Shown: one piece after another, positions 10,884 through 20,979 of the stretch | How the letters are laid out: each line of letters starts with the position of its first letter | How positions within the stretch are numbered: position 1 is the first letter of the stretch | NCBI GenBank assembly: GCA_029561145.1 | Contig: JAKQJM010000004.1 | Span: forward strand, 1-61,588 | Length of the DNA stretch: 61,588 nucleotides | Direction: 5' to 3' | Source: Pseudomonadota bacterium | Lineage (GTDB): Bacteria > Pseudomonadota > Gammaproteobacteria > Xanthomonadales > Rhodanobacteraceae | Notes under the pieces: model-generated | What the model saw: the letters and a program-made list of their open reading frames with translations, nothing else | Databases searched by the model: none | What the model was told of the DNA's origin: nothing | Translations under genes and position numbers: made by a program

Positions 10884-12041
10884 ATGCAGCCATTCCACCT
10901 TGATGAAGACCTGGTCGCCCTGCGCGAAGCCGTGCAGGCGTTTGCCGAAAAGGAAATCGCGCCGCGCGCCGACCTGATCGATCGCGAAAACCAGTTTCCA
11001 TCCGATCTCTGGAAGAAACTCGGCGAACTTGGCCTGCTCGGCATCACCGTGGCCGAGGAGTTCGGCGGATCTGGACTCGGTTACATCGCACACGTGGTCG
11101 CACTCGAGGAAATTTCGCGGGCATCGGGATCGGTCGGTCTTTCGTATGGCGCGCATTCCAATCTTTGCGTGCAGAACCTCAGCAACAATGGCAACGACGA
11201 ACAACGTCGCAAGTACCTGCCGAAGCTGTGCAGCGGCGAGTGGGTCGGTGCCCTTGCGATGAGCGAACCCGGCGCAGGTTCCGACGTCGTCGGCTCGATG
11301 ACCTGCCGGGCGGAGCGGAAGGGCGAAGCATGGGTCGCCAACGGCTCGAAGATGTGGATCACCAATGGTCCGGATGCGGACGTCCTGCTGGTCTACATGC
11401 GCACTGCGCCGAAGCCGGCCGGTTCGCGCTGCATGACCGCCTTCATCGTCGAGAAGGGCATGAAGGGTTTTTCGACCGCGCAGAAGCTCGACAAGCTCGG
11501 CATGCGGGGCTCGAATACCTGCGAACTGGTGTTCGAGGACTGCGAGATCCCGGCCGAGAACATTGTCGGCCAGGTCAACGAAGGCGTGCGCGTCCTGATG
11601 AGTGGACTCGATACCGAGCGTCTGGTTCTTTCGGGCGGACCGATCGGACTCATGCAGGCGGCCCTCGACATCGCCCTGCCCTATGCGCGCGAACGCAAGC
11701 AGTTCAACGCGCCGATCGGCACTTTCGGCATCATGCAGGCGAAGATCGCCGACATGTACACCGCCCTGCAATCCTCGCGCGCCTATGCCTACATGGTTGC
11801 GCGCGATTTCGACCACGGCATCAAGTCGCGCATCGACCCGGCCGCCTGCCTGCTCAATGCTTCGCAGAATGCCATCAAGGTAACCCTCGAGGCGATCCAG
11901 ACGCTCGGTGGCAATGGATATATCAACGAGTATTCGACCGGGCGTTTGCTGCGTGACGCCAAGCTCTACGAAATCGGCGCCGGCACCAACGAAATCCGGC
12001 GCATGCTGATCGGCCGAGAACTCTTCCACGGAAAGAGCTGA
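10884..12041 (+). CDS. liuA: Isovaleryl-CoA dehydrogenase
   Basis: An acyl-CoA dehydrogenase that oxidises isovaleryl-CoA to 3-methylcrotonyl-CoA with FAD, passing electrons to ETF. All 385 residues of the family fold are present: [10 protein letters not shown] at 125-134 contacts FAD, and [12 protein letters not shown] lies near the end. E245 in [12 protein letters not shown] corresponds to the unusual catalytic glutamate that marks isovaleryl-CoA dehydrogenases within the family. It follows leucine dehydrogenase by 73 bases on the same strand. The carboxylase subunits that normally accompany it are not adjacent; the beta subunit is at 55.1 kb and the biotin subunit is not in the window. Confidence 0.95.
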   Translation: MQPFHLDEDLVALREAVQAFAEKEIAPRADLIDRENQFPSDLWKKLGELGLLGITVAEEFGGSGLGYIAHVVALEEISRASGSVGLSYGAHSNLCVQNLSNNGNDEQRRKYLPKLCSGEWVGALAMSEPGAGSDVVGSMTCRAERKGEAWVANGSKMWITNGPDADVLLVYMRTAPKPAGSRCMTAFIVEKGMKGFSTAQKLDKLGMRGSNTCELVFEDCEIPAENIVGQVNEGVRVLMSGLDTERLVLSGGPIGLMQAALDIALPYARERKQFNAPIGTFGIMQAKIADMYTALQSSRAYAYMVARDFDHGIKSRIDPAACLLNASQNAIKVTLEAIQTLGGNGYINEYSTGRLLRDAKLYEIGAGTNEIRRMLIGRELFHGKS

Positions 12042-12161
12042 AACAGCCAGTCGCGGCAACCCGATGCGGGTTTGCCGTCACGCCAGTCGCGCCGGAAACC
12101 GATGCGCGACCCTACCTCGATTGACAACAAGCGCATCGGAATCCCGACCTCGATTCCCGAT

Positions 12162-12190
12162 CTGGCAAACCCGGCGATCTGGAGTAGACT
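12162..12190 (+). promoter_or_regulatory. Candidate promoter of HD-GYP regulator
   Basis: CTGGCA (12162-12167) and TAGACT (12185-12190) are 17 bases apart and end 24 bases before the ATG of the response regulator, whose upstream GGGGGA could serve as ribosome site. The spacing suits a sigma-70 promoter, although the hexamers match the consensus only in part. Confidence 0.35.
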
Positions 12191-12214
12191 GGCTGCGGGT
12201 CACAGGGGGACACG

Positions 12215-13744
12215 ATGGGGCTGATCGACGACAGCCTGGAGTACGCACTCGAACCTACCGGGGTCGTTCCCTCGTGGAAGGTCCTGATTGTCGATGATGA
12301 GCCCGAGATCCATCAGGTAACGCGACTGGTCCTCGGCAACTTCCGTTTCGCCGGCCGACAGCTTCAACTGATCAGCGCCTATTCGAGCGTCGAAGCCGAA
12401 GCGCTCCTGCGCGAACATGCGGACACCGCGGTCATCCTCCTCGATGTCGTCATGGAAACCGAGCAGGCTGGCCTCGACCTGGTGCGGACGATCCGCGATG
12501 AGCTCAACAACCAGTTCATCCGAATCGTGCTGCGCACCGGCCAGCCGGGCCAGGCGCCCGAGCATGAGGTTGTCGCCGCCTACGACATCAATGACTACAA
12601 GGAAAAGACCGAGCTCACTTCACAAAAACTGTCGACGACCCTGTACGCCGCGTTGCGCGCGTATCGCGACATGCGCACGATCGAAGCCAGCAGACGCGGG
12701 CTGGAAATCGTCATCGAGGCCTCGTCCGAGGTGTTCTCGCATCATCATCCGCAGCATTTCGCATCGGTCGTGCTCGCCAAGCTGACCCAGTTGATTGGCG
12801 TGGAAGCCGGTGCATTGTGTTGCCGCATCGCGCATCCGAATGGAGTGTTGCCCGATCATTTCCACGTCACCGCAGCCAGCGGCGAATTCTCACGTTACCT
12901 GTCACGCAATGCCGATGAGAAATTGCCTCCGCACATGGTGCAATCGCTGCAACTGGCCTTCCGCAAGAAGCAACACGTGTTTTCCGACGATCACTACGTC
13001 CTGCATTTCTCGGACAGCGACGCCACCGAAGCACTGCTCTACGTCGGCGAATCACATCAGCTCGATGAACACGGCCATCGCCTCATGCAGGTGTTCTGCA
13101 GCAATGTCGCCATCGCCTACGAGAACCTGCATCTCAACCAGGAACTGTTCGACAGCCAGCTCGACATGGTCTACCTGCTCGCCGGCGCGGCCGAATCGCG
13201 CTCGCGCGAGACCGCGAACCACGTACGCCGGGTCGGATTGCTCGCGGCAATGCTCGGGCGCCTGCATGGCCTCGATGAAGCCACCTGCGAATTGCTCAAT
13301 TTCGCCGCACCGCTGCATGACATCGGCAAGATCGGCATCCCCGATGCCATCCTCAACAAGCCGGGTGCCCATACGCCTGCGGAAACGAAGATCATGCGCA
13401 CCCACGCCGAACTTGGCGCGAGGTTGCTCGGTGGCTCGCGCCGCCCGGTCTTCCAATTGGCCGGAATGATCGCGCAGACCCATCACGAGAATTATGACGG
13501 CTCCGGTTATCCGGCTGGCCTGGCCGGCGAGGACATCCCGATCGCCGGGCGAATCACGGCACTGGCCGACGTTTTCGATGCCCTCGGCAGCCGGCGCTGC
13601 TACAAGGAGCCGTGGCCCGACGACAAGATACGGGACTTCATCGAATCGCAACGCGGCATCAAGTTCGATCCGGAACTGACCGACCTGCTGTTCGCCAACT
13701 GGGAACAGATCACGCAACTCAGGCTTGAGTTGCCGGACAACTGA
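12215..13744 (+). CDS. Response regulator with DUF3369 and HD-GYP domains
   Basis: A cytosolic two-component output protein of 509 residues, predicted to hydrolyse cyclic di-GMP. The receiver domain (about 20-145) has acidic residues D27 and D28 and the phosphorylation site D77 in ILLDVVME. A DUF3369-type sensory region occupies about 165-310. The HD-GYP phosphodiesterase follows, with the HD dyad near 368 in LHDIGKIG and the GYP motif in DGSGYPAGL near 428-436. Key residues appear intact, so activity is likely. The gene ends 27 bases from the end of a large sensor kinase on the opposite strand, its most likely partner, though they would need separate promoters. Confidence 0.92.
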   Translation: MGLIDDSLEYALEPTGVVPSWKVLIVDDEPEIHQVTRLVLGNFRFAGRQLQLISAYSSVEAEALLREHADTAVILLDVVMETEQAGLDLVRTIRDELNNQFIRIVLRTGQPGQAPEHEVVAAYDINDYKEKTELTSQKLSTTLYAALRAYRDMRTIEASRRGLEIVIEASSEVFSHHHPQHFASVVLAKLTQLIGVEAGALCCRIAHPNGVLPDHFHVTAASGEFSRYLSRNADEKLPPHMVQSLQLAFRKKQHVFSDDHYVLHFSDSDATEALLYVGESHQLDEHGHRLMQVFCSNVAIAYENLHLNQELFDSQLDMVYLLAGAAESRSRETANHVRRVGLLAAMLGRLHGLDEATCELLNFAAPLHDIGKIGIPDAILNKPGAHTPAETKIMRTHAELGARLLGGSRRPVFQLAGMIAQTHHENYDGSGYPAGLAGEDIPIAGRITALADVFDALGSRRCYKEPWPDDKIRDFIESQRGIKFDPELTDLLFANWEQITQLRLELPDN

Positions 13745-13771
13745 CGTAACCGTCGTCACCGCATGTCGTGA

Positions 13772-16700
13772 TCAGCGTTGAACCCGGTCTCCGGGAGCCG
13801 CAAAGCGGATGCACAACCAGATGCCGTTCCCGGGTGAACTGTCGACGACGATCGTGCCGCCGAGCACCTGGGTCACGAGGTTGTACACAATGTGCATGCC
13901 CAGACCCGAGCCGCCAGCACCGCGACGCGTGGTGAAGAATGGATCGAAGATGCGCGCCGAGGTCACCTCGTCCATGCCTACGCCGTTGTCGCGATAGTCG
14001 ATCACGGCGGTATCGCCGTCACGCGAAATGCCGATCCTGATTTCGCCGACGATTCCGTCGGCGAATCCGTGGATCACCGAGTTCATCACCAGGTTACTGA
14101 TGACCTGGTAAAGCGCACCCGGCGCGGTCTCGCAGATCACCGATGCTTCGCAGTCCACCTCGATGCGGTGCGGCGTTTTTTTCAGCGCGGGTCCCAAGGT
14201 GACCAGGATCTCGTTGATGCAGACCGCGAGGTCGACGACGCGCCGGTCTTCGTTGGACTGGTCGACCGCGACCTGCTTGAAACTCTTGACCAGTTGATCC
14301 GCGCGCTGGAGGTTGCGCAGGATCAGCCTGGAACCTTCCAGCGCGGCATGCTCGAAACGCTGCAGATCCGATCGCTTCAATTCTCCCTTCGCGATCAGCT
14401 GCGACAGGTGCACGGCCTCCTGGGCGAGGTGCGACGCCGCTGTCACGCTGACCCCGATCGGCGTGTTGATCTCGTGCGCGATGCCGGCGACAAGTCCGCC
14501 CAGCGACGCCAGCTTTTCGGCCTCCAGCAACTGTCGCTGGGTAAGGGTCAGGCGGTCGAGCGTCTCGCGCAACTCCTGGTTCGCGCTGCGCAGGTCCGCC
14601 GTACGCCGATCGACGCGCAGCTCGAGGTCCTCGTTCAAGCCGCGCAATGCCTCCTCGGCCAACTTGAGCGCGTTGATATCCTGCGTGGTCCCGGCCATGC
14701 GCATTCCGCGCCCGTTCGCATCGCGTTCCACGATCCTGCCGCGGGTGAGCACCCAGACCCACTCCCTGTTGTGGTCCAGGGTCCGGTAGCTCGCCTCGAA
14801 CGCGGGGACTTCGCCCTTCACGTGCGCGACAAACGCGACATTGAACTTGGGAAGATCGCCGGCATGGACAAACGGTCGATACGCCTCGACGGTTTCCTCG
14901 ACCACCTCATCCGACACGGCCAGATGTCCCAGCTTGTTGTCGCGGTGCATGCGTCCTGTCCGGAGATCCATGTCCCAGAGTTCGCTGCCGCTCCCCCACA
15001 GCGACATCTTGAGACGCTCCTCGCTCGTTCGCACGGCCTCCTGGGCGGCGGCGCGGCGACGCAGGTGGGCGCGCAACTGCCAGCCGATCAGTGCACCGAG
15101 CAGGATCGCCGACAGCGTGTAGACGGCCCACGCCAGTGGCGACGCCCAGGGCGACGGACCTACCGTGACATCGACTGAAAATTCGTCGCCATTGGTGGTG
15201 TCGCCCTCATGTCGCGCCCTCAAGAGCAGTCGATAGGCGCCCGCGGGAAGGTCCGTATAAGTTGCATAGCGGCGCGAAGCGGGCGTTTCGATCCACTGCG
15301 CGTCATGTCCTTCGAGACGATAGCTGTAACGGATCGACTCGGGATCGGAAAAATCGAACGCCGCGAATTCGAAGGTCACGTTGTCCTGATCGTGTCGCAG
15401 ATCAACCTTTCCGCCGAGCCACAGGCTGGCATCGAGCGGCGAGTCGGGATCGCGCCAGCGCAATTCCACCGGGTTGTTCTGCAGCAGAAGCCGCGTCGCC
15501 AGCGTCCTTGGCGGTGGTGCCATGACCACTTCGAGCGGATTGAACACGCTGATGCCATCGAGCCCGCTGAACACGATGCGTCCACCCGGCAATCGGGTCG
15601 AGCCATTGATCCAGTAGCCGGTCGACAACGTCCCGTCATGCGGCCCCAGATTGACGAAGGACTTGCGTTTGCGATCGAAGCGGGAGATCCCGACCGTCGT
15701 GCTGATCCACAGGTTCTCTTGTGCATCCTCGACGATAGCGCCGATCGCATCGGCCGCGAGGCCTTCGCGACTGCCGAAATTCTCGAAGCGCGGATTGCGC
15801 TCGCTGCCAGGCAACATGTGGCTGATTCCACTGCCCTGGGTGCCGACCCACAATTCACCGCGGGAATCGACCGCCAGGGTCGAAACGGCATCGCCACCGA
15901 TTGACATCGGGTCGTTACGGTCGGACCTGAAATGCTCGAAGCTCCGGTTGTTCCTGTCGTATCGATCAAGGCCGCCCGTGCGCAGCCCCAGCCAGAGGTC
16001 GCCCTTCGGGGTCTCGATGATCGTGCCGACGGCCTCACCACCGGGGCCGGACGCGTTGCCCGCTGCATCCACAGCGGGCGGATGATGGACGAACCCCGTG
16101 CACCTGGCGCAGCGCTCATCGAGCCCCTTGTTCTGCGTTCCGAACCAGAGCGTTCCGGCTCCGTCCTCGTAGATATAGAGGATCGTGTCTTCGGCGAGAC
16201 TGGCTGGATCGGCCGGATCGTGGCGAAAGTGCTCGAATCCCCCGCCGTTCGGGAGCATCCGGTTGAGCCCGCCTCCGAGGGTCGCGACCCACAGGCTTCC
16301 ATCGCGCGTGCGACGGATGAACTGCACGAAATCGTGGGAGAGCGAATCCGCCACCGCTTCGTCATGCCGATAGCGGGCGATCACCCCGCGTGCCGGGTCC
16401 AGATGGACCAGCCCGCCACCTTCGAGTACACCCGCCCACAAAGTGCCATCGGTGTCGCCCCATACCGAAAGCGCCTGTCGCGATGGCAACGTACGCGTAT
16501 CGCCGGCGATGCTTTCGACACGAGCAAAACTTTCGGTGCGTGGACTGTGCACGGAAAACCCGTTTGCCCAGGAACCGACAAACAGCGTTCCGCTGCGGCC
16601 GCGCAACAACGATGACAGCCGGTTTGCGGCGACGGTGTGATCGCGCGATGCATCGTGCGCGTACAGCGTGAAGCGCGTTCGCGAAGGATCCAGTCTGGCC

Positions 16701-17629
16701 AGGCCGCGATTGTTTCCTGCGATCCACAATGCGCCGTCGGGGTCGGCAAGCAGGGCGCGGACTGCGCGATCTGGCAGCACTTCGCCCTCCGCGCCAGCGT
16801 TCTCGATGTAGTGCCTGACCTGATTGCCGTCCGGATCAAGCAGGTAAAGGCCAGACTCGGCCGTGCCTGCCCAGATCATCCCGTCGGATGCCTGCGCGAG
16901 TGCGTGCACGTCGAGCGGCGAGTCGGAACCGGCACGCACTTCGCGCAATCCGTTGCCATCGGAACCGACGACCCACAAGCCATCTCGCGCTCCGAGCCAG
17001 ACCCGGCCATCACGCGACTGCAACATGCTGCGAACCATGCGCAAGGCCGGGTGCGCCGCAATCGGCGTATCGATCAGGTAATCGTGCGTGCGGTCGAACC
17101 ACTGCAGGCGTCCGGCAGAGTTGGCAATCCACAGCCTGCCATCCCGATCAAGCAACAGCGAAGTCACATGATTGCTGGCGATCGCATTGGGCACGCCAGG
17201 ATTGGCCTGGTAGCTCACAAAGCGGTCAAGCAAGGGATCGTAGTGATTCAATCCTCCCGCCTGGGTTCCGATCCAGAGGCTGCCATCGGCATCCGCCGCG
17301 AGTGCCCACACATGATTCTGCGAAAGCGACCAGGGATCGTCTCGATTGGATTTGTATACGCGGAACTCGTAACCATCGAAACGGTTGAGCCCGTCCTGCG
17401 TGCCGATCCAGATGAAACCGCTGCGGTCCTGGGCAATCGCGCGACTGGTTGACTGCGACAGGCCTTGCTGCGTGCCGTAGCTGCGGAAGTGGATGTTGTC
17501 GACGCCCGGCACGTCGCTGGCAATTGCCCGCGCAGCCAGGCCGGACACGAGAAGCAACCCTGCTGCGAGCAGCCACCCCGGCAGCATCAGGTTGTACCTT
17601 GATCTGCCTTGAGGGTCGGGTCGATGCAT
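13772..17629 (-). CDS. Two-component sensor histidine kinase with periplasmic propeller
   Basis: A 1285-residue inner-membrane kinase. A signal peptide or anchor (about 15-38) is followed by at least a dozen two-component propeller repeats of the form LWIGTxxGGLNRYD, then a Y_Y_Y-type domain. One membrane helix lies near 830-850. In the cytosol there is a PAS/PAC module (about 870-1000), a coiled coil, a HisKA domain with H in IAHEINTPIG near 1051, and a HATPase with NLVMNSVIHGF, DNGVGMD and GSGLGMHIVYN. There is no receiver domain, so it is not a hybrid kinase. Its layout resembles BT4663-type sensors of extracellular ligands. The ligand is unknown. It converges on the HD-GYP regulator. Confidence 0.93.
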   Translation of the reverse strand: MHRPDPQGRSRYNLMLPGWLLAAGLLLVSGLAARAIASDVPGVDNIHFRSYGTQQGLSQSTSRAIAQDRSGFIWIGTQDGLNRFDGYEFRVYKSNRDDPWSLSQNHVWALAADADGSLWIGTQAGGLNHYDPLLDRFVSYQANPGVPNAIASNHVTSLLLDRDGRLWIANSAGRLQWFDRTHDYLIDTPIAAHPALRMVRSMLQSRDGRVWLGARDGLWVVGSDGNGLREVRAGSDSPLDVHALAQASDGMIWAGTAESGLYLLDPDGNQVRHYIENAGAEGEVLPDRAVRALLADPDGALWIAGNNRGLARLDPSRTRFTLYAHDASRDHTVAANRLSSLLRGRSGTLFVGSWANGFSVHSPRTESFARVESIAGDTRTLPSRQALSVWGDTDGTLWAGVLEGGGLVHLDPARGVIARYRHDEAVADSLSHDFVQFIRRTRDGSLWVATLGGGLNRMLPNGGGFEHFRHDPADPASLAEDTILYIYEDGAGTLWFGTQNKGLDERCARCTGFVHHPPAVDAAGNASGPGGEAVGTIIETPKGDLWLGLRTGGLDRYDRNNRSFEHFRSDRNDPMSIGGDAVSTLAVDSRGELWVGTQGSGISHMLPGSERNPRFENFGSREGLAADAIGAIVEDAQENLWISTTVGISRFDRKRKSFVNLGPHDGTLSTGYWINGSTRLPGGRIVFSGLDGISVFNPLEVVMAPPPRTLATRLLLQNNPVELRWRDPDSPLDASLWLGGKVDLRHDQDNVTFEFAAFDFSDPESIRYSYRLEGHDAQWIETPASRRYATYTDLPAGAYRLLLRARHEGDTTNGDEFSVDVTVGPSPWASPLAWAVYTLSAILLGALIGWQLRAHLRRRAAAQEAVRTSEERLKMSLWGSGSELWDMDLRTGRMHRDNKLGHLAVSDEVVEETVEAYRPFVHAGDLPKFNVAFVAHVKGEVPAFEASYRTLDHNREWVWVLTRGRIVERDANGRGMRMAGTTQDINALKLAEEALRGLNEDLELRVDRRTADLRSANQELRETLDRLTLTQRQLLEAEKLASLGGLVAGIAHEINTPIGVSVTAASHLAQEAVHLSQLIAKGELKRSDLQRFEHAALEGSRLILRNLQRADQLVKSFKQVAVDQSNEDRRVVDLAVCINEILVTLGPALKKTPHRIEVDCEASVICETAPGALYQVISNLVMNSVIHGFADGIVGEIRIGISRDGDTAVIDYRDNGVGMDEVTSARIFDPFFTTRRGAGGSGLGMHIVYNLVTQVLGGTIVVDSSPGNGIWLCIRFAAPGDRVQR

Positions 17630-17846
17630 CGACCAAGGCTAGTCCACCGCATCGACAACGACAAGCAGCAAGCTCGCCCGGCGCGGCAACATCAATCGGC
17701 TCAGGCGGGCCGCGACGTTTGAACGGAAACCGCACCCGGACGACACGTATCAGGCTCCCGACGAAAGACCCTATTCCATTGATGAGCGTCACACTCGCCG
17801 GGTCGCCAAGTGGGTATCGTCACCAGGCCTTCGGGGGATCACACCA

Positions 17847-19511
17847 ATGAATCGCAACTGGCTGACCGGACTGACACTTGGGGTCAGTCTTTTTCTTGCA
17901 CCCGGCGTGCAGGCTGGTGGACACGATCCACTGTTCGTGAACAGTTTCGAGATCCCGACCGACCTGCCAGGCAACGATGCCGAAGCGGCACGATTCCTCA
18001 CCCAGGCGACCTACGGGCCGACACTTGCCGAAATCGCGCGGCTCAGGACGATCGGCTATTCCGAATGGTTCCGTCAGGAGTTCAACAAACCGGCGACATC
18101 CGCGCGCACCTACATGGAACTGGTCAACGCCAACCGCATCGCCGACGGCCAAAGCGGGGTCAGCCACAACAACCGCCTCGACCGCTGGTTCCACACGGCT
18201 GCAATCGGCAGCGACCAGCTCCGCCAACGCACTGCGTTCGCGCTGAGCCAGATCCTTGTCATCTCGGACCAGAACAGCACGCTCAGCGGCGAACCGATCC
18301 AGGTCAGCGAGTACTGGGACATCCTTGCCCGCAACGCCTTCGGCAATTATCGCGATGTGCTCGACGAAGTGACCTGGAATCCCTCGATGGGCAAATACCT
18401 GAGTCATTTCCGCAATCGCAAGGCCTCGCCGGACGGCTTGCGCCAGCCGGACGAAAACTACGCACGCGAAGTCATGCAGTTGTTCACGATCGGCCTGATC
18501 GAGCGCAACCTCGATTTCTCGCCGATCCTGAGCGGCGGGCAGCCGATCCCGACCTACAACCAGAGCGTCGTCACCAATTACGCCAAGGTGTTTACCGGCT
18601 TCAACTACAACAACGCGACGACGATCAGCAACGGCACCAACACGTATCTGCGCATGACCTGCATCCAGGGCGAGCATGACACGACCGCCAAGACCGTGAT
18701 TGGCGGCACGACGATACCCGCAGGGCAGAATTGCCCGGTCGATGTCGACGATGGCATCGATCTTCTGTTCGCCCATCCGAATGTCGCGCCGTTCGTCTCG
18801 CGCCAGCTGATCCAGAGATTTGTCTCGAGTTCGCCATCTCCCGCGTACATTCAGCGCGTCGCGGAGAAGTTCGAGGACAACGGTTACGGCGAGCGTGGCG
18901 ACCTCGGCGCGGTCATCATGCAGGTCCTGCTCGATCCGGAAGCGCGCAGTGCACCGACCGCCAACAGCGGCAAGCCACGCGAGCCGCTGCTCAAGCTCAC
19001 CGCGATGTGGCGCGCATGGGATGCGCAGATGCCGGCCGCGGATTCCTACGCGAACATCGCGATGGGCATGACCAGCCCGACCGGCACGTTCGGCCAGCGG
19101 CCGCTCGGCGCGGACACCGTGTTCAACTTCTTCGAACCCGACTATCAGCAACCGGGCATCATCGCTGTCGCCGGCCTGTTCTCGCCGGAGTTCCAGACCC
19201 TCAACGAAAGCACCCTGACCTCAAGCTCGAACAGCTACTACACCTACAGCTGGAACAGCTATGTCGGCATGTCGAGCCCACCGAACAACCGGCCACTGCT
19301 CAACCTGGCGCCGCTGGTCGGACTTGCCTCGAATCCGGCGGCCATGGTCGACGAGATCAACAAGCGCATGCTCTACGGAAGCATGTCGAGCGGAATGCGC
19401 GCGACCCTGCTCAACATGTTGACCTTCATGGATGGCGCAACTGCGATCGACAAGGCGCGCACCCTGGTCTACGTGACCGCTCTCTCCCCCGAATACGCAG
19501 TGCAACGCTGA
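17847..19511 (+). CDS. DUF1800 domain protein, exported
   Basis: A 554-residue exported protein of the DUF1800 family, whose biochemical role is not known. A signal peptide covers about residues 1-24 (cleavage near VQAGG). The DUF1800 body starts with AARFLTQATYGPT. It includes the family pattern NYAREVMQLFTIGL, and later HPNVAPFVSRQLIQRFV. Just after the signal peptide is DPLFVNSFEIP, similar to a motif at the C terminus of the third gene of this cluster. DUF1800 and DUF1501 proteins are typically neighbours; here they are ten bases apart. The ATG follows a GGGGGA ribosome site. Confidence 0.93.
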   Translation: MNRNWLTGLTLGVSLFLAPGVQAGGHDPLFVNSFEIPTDLPGNDAEAARFLTQATYGPTLAEIARLRTIGYSEWFRQEFNKPATSARTYMELVNANRIADGQSGVSHNNRLDRWFHTAAIGSDQLRQRTAFALSQILVISDQNSTLSGEPIQVSEYWDILARNAFGNYRDVLDEVTWNPSMGKYLSHFRNRKASPDGLRQPDENYAREVMQLFTIGLIERNLDFSPILSGGQPIPTYNQSVVTNYAKVFTGFNYNNATTISNGTNTYLRMTCIQGEHDTTAKTVIGGTTIPAGQNCPVDVDDGIDLLFAHPNVAPFVSRQLIQRFVSSSPSPAYIQRVAEKFEDNGYGERGDLGAVIMQVLLDPEARSAPTANSGKPREPLLKLTAMWRAWDAQMPAADSYANIAMGMTSPTGTFGQRPLGADTVFNFFEPDYQQPGIIAVAGLFSPEFQTLNESTLTSSSNSYYTYSWNSYVGMSSPPNNRPLLNLAPLVGLASNPAAMVDEINKRMLYGSMSSGMRATLLNMLTFMDGATAIDKARTLVYVTALSPEYAVQR

Positions 19512-19521
19512 GGCCACATCC

Positions 19522-20979
19522 ATGAGCGGCGAATCGACGTCACGTAGAAACTTCCTGCGCCAGTTGTCATGTGCCGCGTGTGCCGGCGGCGTGGCCACCC
19601 TGCTGCCTCAGTTGAACCTGATCAGCAGCGCGCTCGCCCAGACCACCGTGCCCGGATACAAGGCCCTGGTCTGCGTCTATTTTGCCGGTGGCAACGATGC
19701 CTGGAACGTCCTGGTTCCGTATGACCAGGCCCGTTACGATGTCTACGCCGCATCGCGCAGCGGTGTGTACAACGCAAACTCGAACCCCGGCGGCCTTGCC
19801 ATCGATCGGCCCGCATTGGCGAATACCCAGATTTCCGATGCCTCGGGCAGCTATGCACTGCACCCGAGCACGATCGACCGTACCGGTCCGGCCCAGCCCG
19901 GGCTGCGTTCGCTGTACAACCAGGGCAAGCTCGCCCTGATCAGCAACATCGGCCCCCTGATCCAGCCGATCACGAAAGCCGAATACAACTCGACACCGAC
20001 GCTGCGTCCGCCGCAACTGTATTCGCACAGCGATCAGGAAAATCTCTGGCACATCGGACGCACGACCTCGTACGCACGAGGCTGGGGCGGCCAGGTGGCC
20101 GATCTCGTCAGGACCGGAAACCTCAACCAGATGCTGTCGCCGTGCATCTCGATCGGTGGCGGCAACCGCTTCGAAGTCGGCGCTTCGACCTTTCCGTACC
20201 AGATGTCCTCGAGCGGACTCGCGGGGCTTTCGGGCATGACAGGCACGAGCACGGAAGGTGCCGCACGCCGCGGCGCCCTGCAGCAACTGCTCGATGCCAG
20301 TTATCCGTCGCCCTACCAGGAGGAATACCGCAGCATCTTCAATCGCTCGCGTGACCTGTACAACCTGCTCAACAGCGGTCTGGCCAGTGGTGGCATCGGC
20401 AACGTGAACACCGATTTCCCGACCCAGAACTCGCTCGCCGACCAGCTCAAGATGGTGGCGCGCATGATCAAGCTGTCGCGCGACACGTCATTCAATGTGC
20501 AGCATTCGCGACAGATCTACTATGTCCGCATCGGCGGCTTCGACATGCACGACAACCTCATGAGCGCCGGCACCAATGGCCATGCCGACCTGGTCCGGCG
20601 CGTGTCGCAGGCGCTCGGCGCATTCTGGGCCGCGCTCGGCGAAATCGGCGCCCAGAACGAAGTGACCACGTTCACGATGAGTGAATTCGCGCGAACCCTG
20701 TCGACCAACGGCAACGGCTCCGATCACGCCTGGGGCTCGGTCAACATGATCCTGGGCGGCGATGTGCAGGGTGGGCGCCTCTACGGCACGTTCCCGGACC
20801 AGACCCTCAATGGGCCGGTCAGCCTGAGCCGCGGCCAGTTCATTCCGTCGACCAGCGTCGACCAGATGGCGGCCACCCTGGCGCGCTGGATGGGCGTGAC
20901 CTCGACCAGTGACCTCGGCACGATCTTCCCGAACCTGGCGAATTTCTCCTCCTCCAACCTCGGTTTCATGTTGCATTGA
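19522..20979 (+). CDS. DUF1501 domain protein, Tat-exported
   Basis: A 485-residue DUF1501 protein of the alkaline-phosphatase/sulfatase-like superfamily, function unknown. It has a Tat signal, SRRNFLRQLSCAAC, with cleavage likely after ALA near residue 38. VCVYFAGGNDAWNVLVPYD is the typical family opening. Later come GGFDMHDN, and FTMSEFARTLSTNGNGSDHAWG, which carries likely metal-binding D and H residues. It is the middle of three co-directional genes; its stop overlaps the start region of the small CxxCH protein. Tat export implies folding, perhaps with metal, in the cytosol. Confidence 0.93.
   Translation: MSGESTSRRNFLRQLSCAACAGGVATLLPQLNLISSALAQTTVPGYKALVCVYFAGGNDAWNVLVPYDQARYDVYAASRSGVYNANSNPGGLAIDRPALANTQISDASGSYALHPSTIDRTGPAQPGLRSLYNQGKLALISNIGPLIQPITKAEYNSTPTLRPPQLYSHSDQENLWHIGRTTSYARGWGGQVADLVRTGNLNQMLSPCISIGGGNRFEVGASTFPYQMSSSGLAGLSGMTGTSTEGAARRGALQQLLDASYPSPYQEEYRSIFNRSRDLYNLLNSGLASGGIGNVNTDFPTQNSLADQLKMVARMIKLSRDTSFNVQHSRQIYYVRIGGFDMHDNLMSAGTNGHADLVRRVSQALGAFWAALGEIGAQNEVTTFTMSEFARTLSTNGNGSDHAWGSVNMILGGDVQGGRLYGTFPDQTLNGPVSLSRGQFIPSTSVDQMAATLARWMGVTSTSDLGTIFPNLANFSSSNLGFMLH

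Noticed and set aside
13892-15178. 428-codon open frame opposite the sensor kinase
   Set aside because: It is the antisense of the kinase's PAS/HisKA region and has no recognisable domain or ribosome site.
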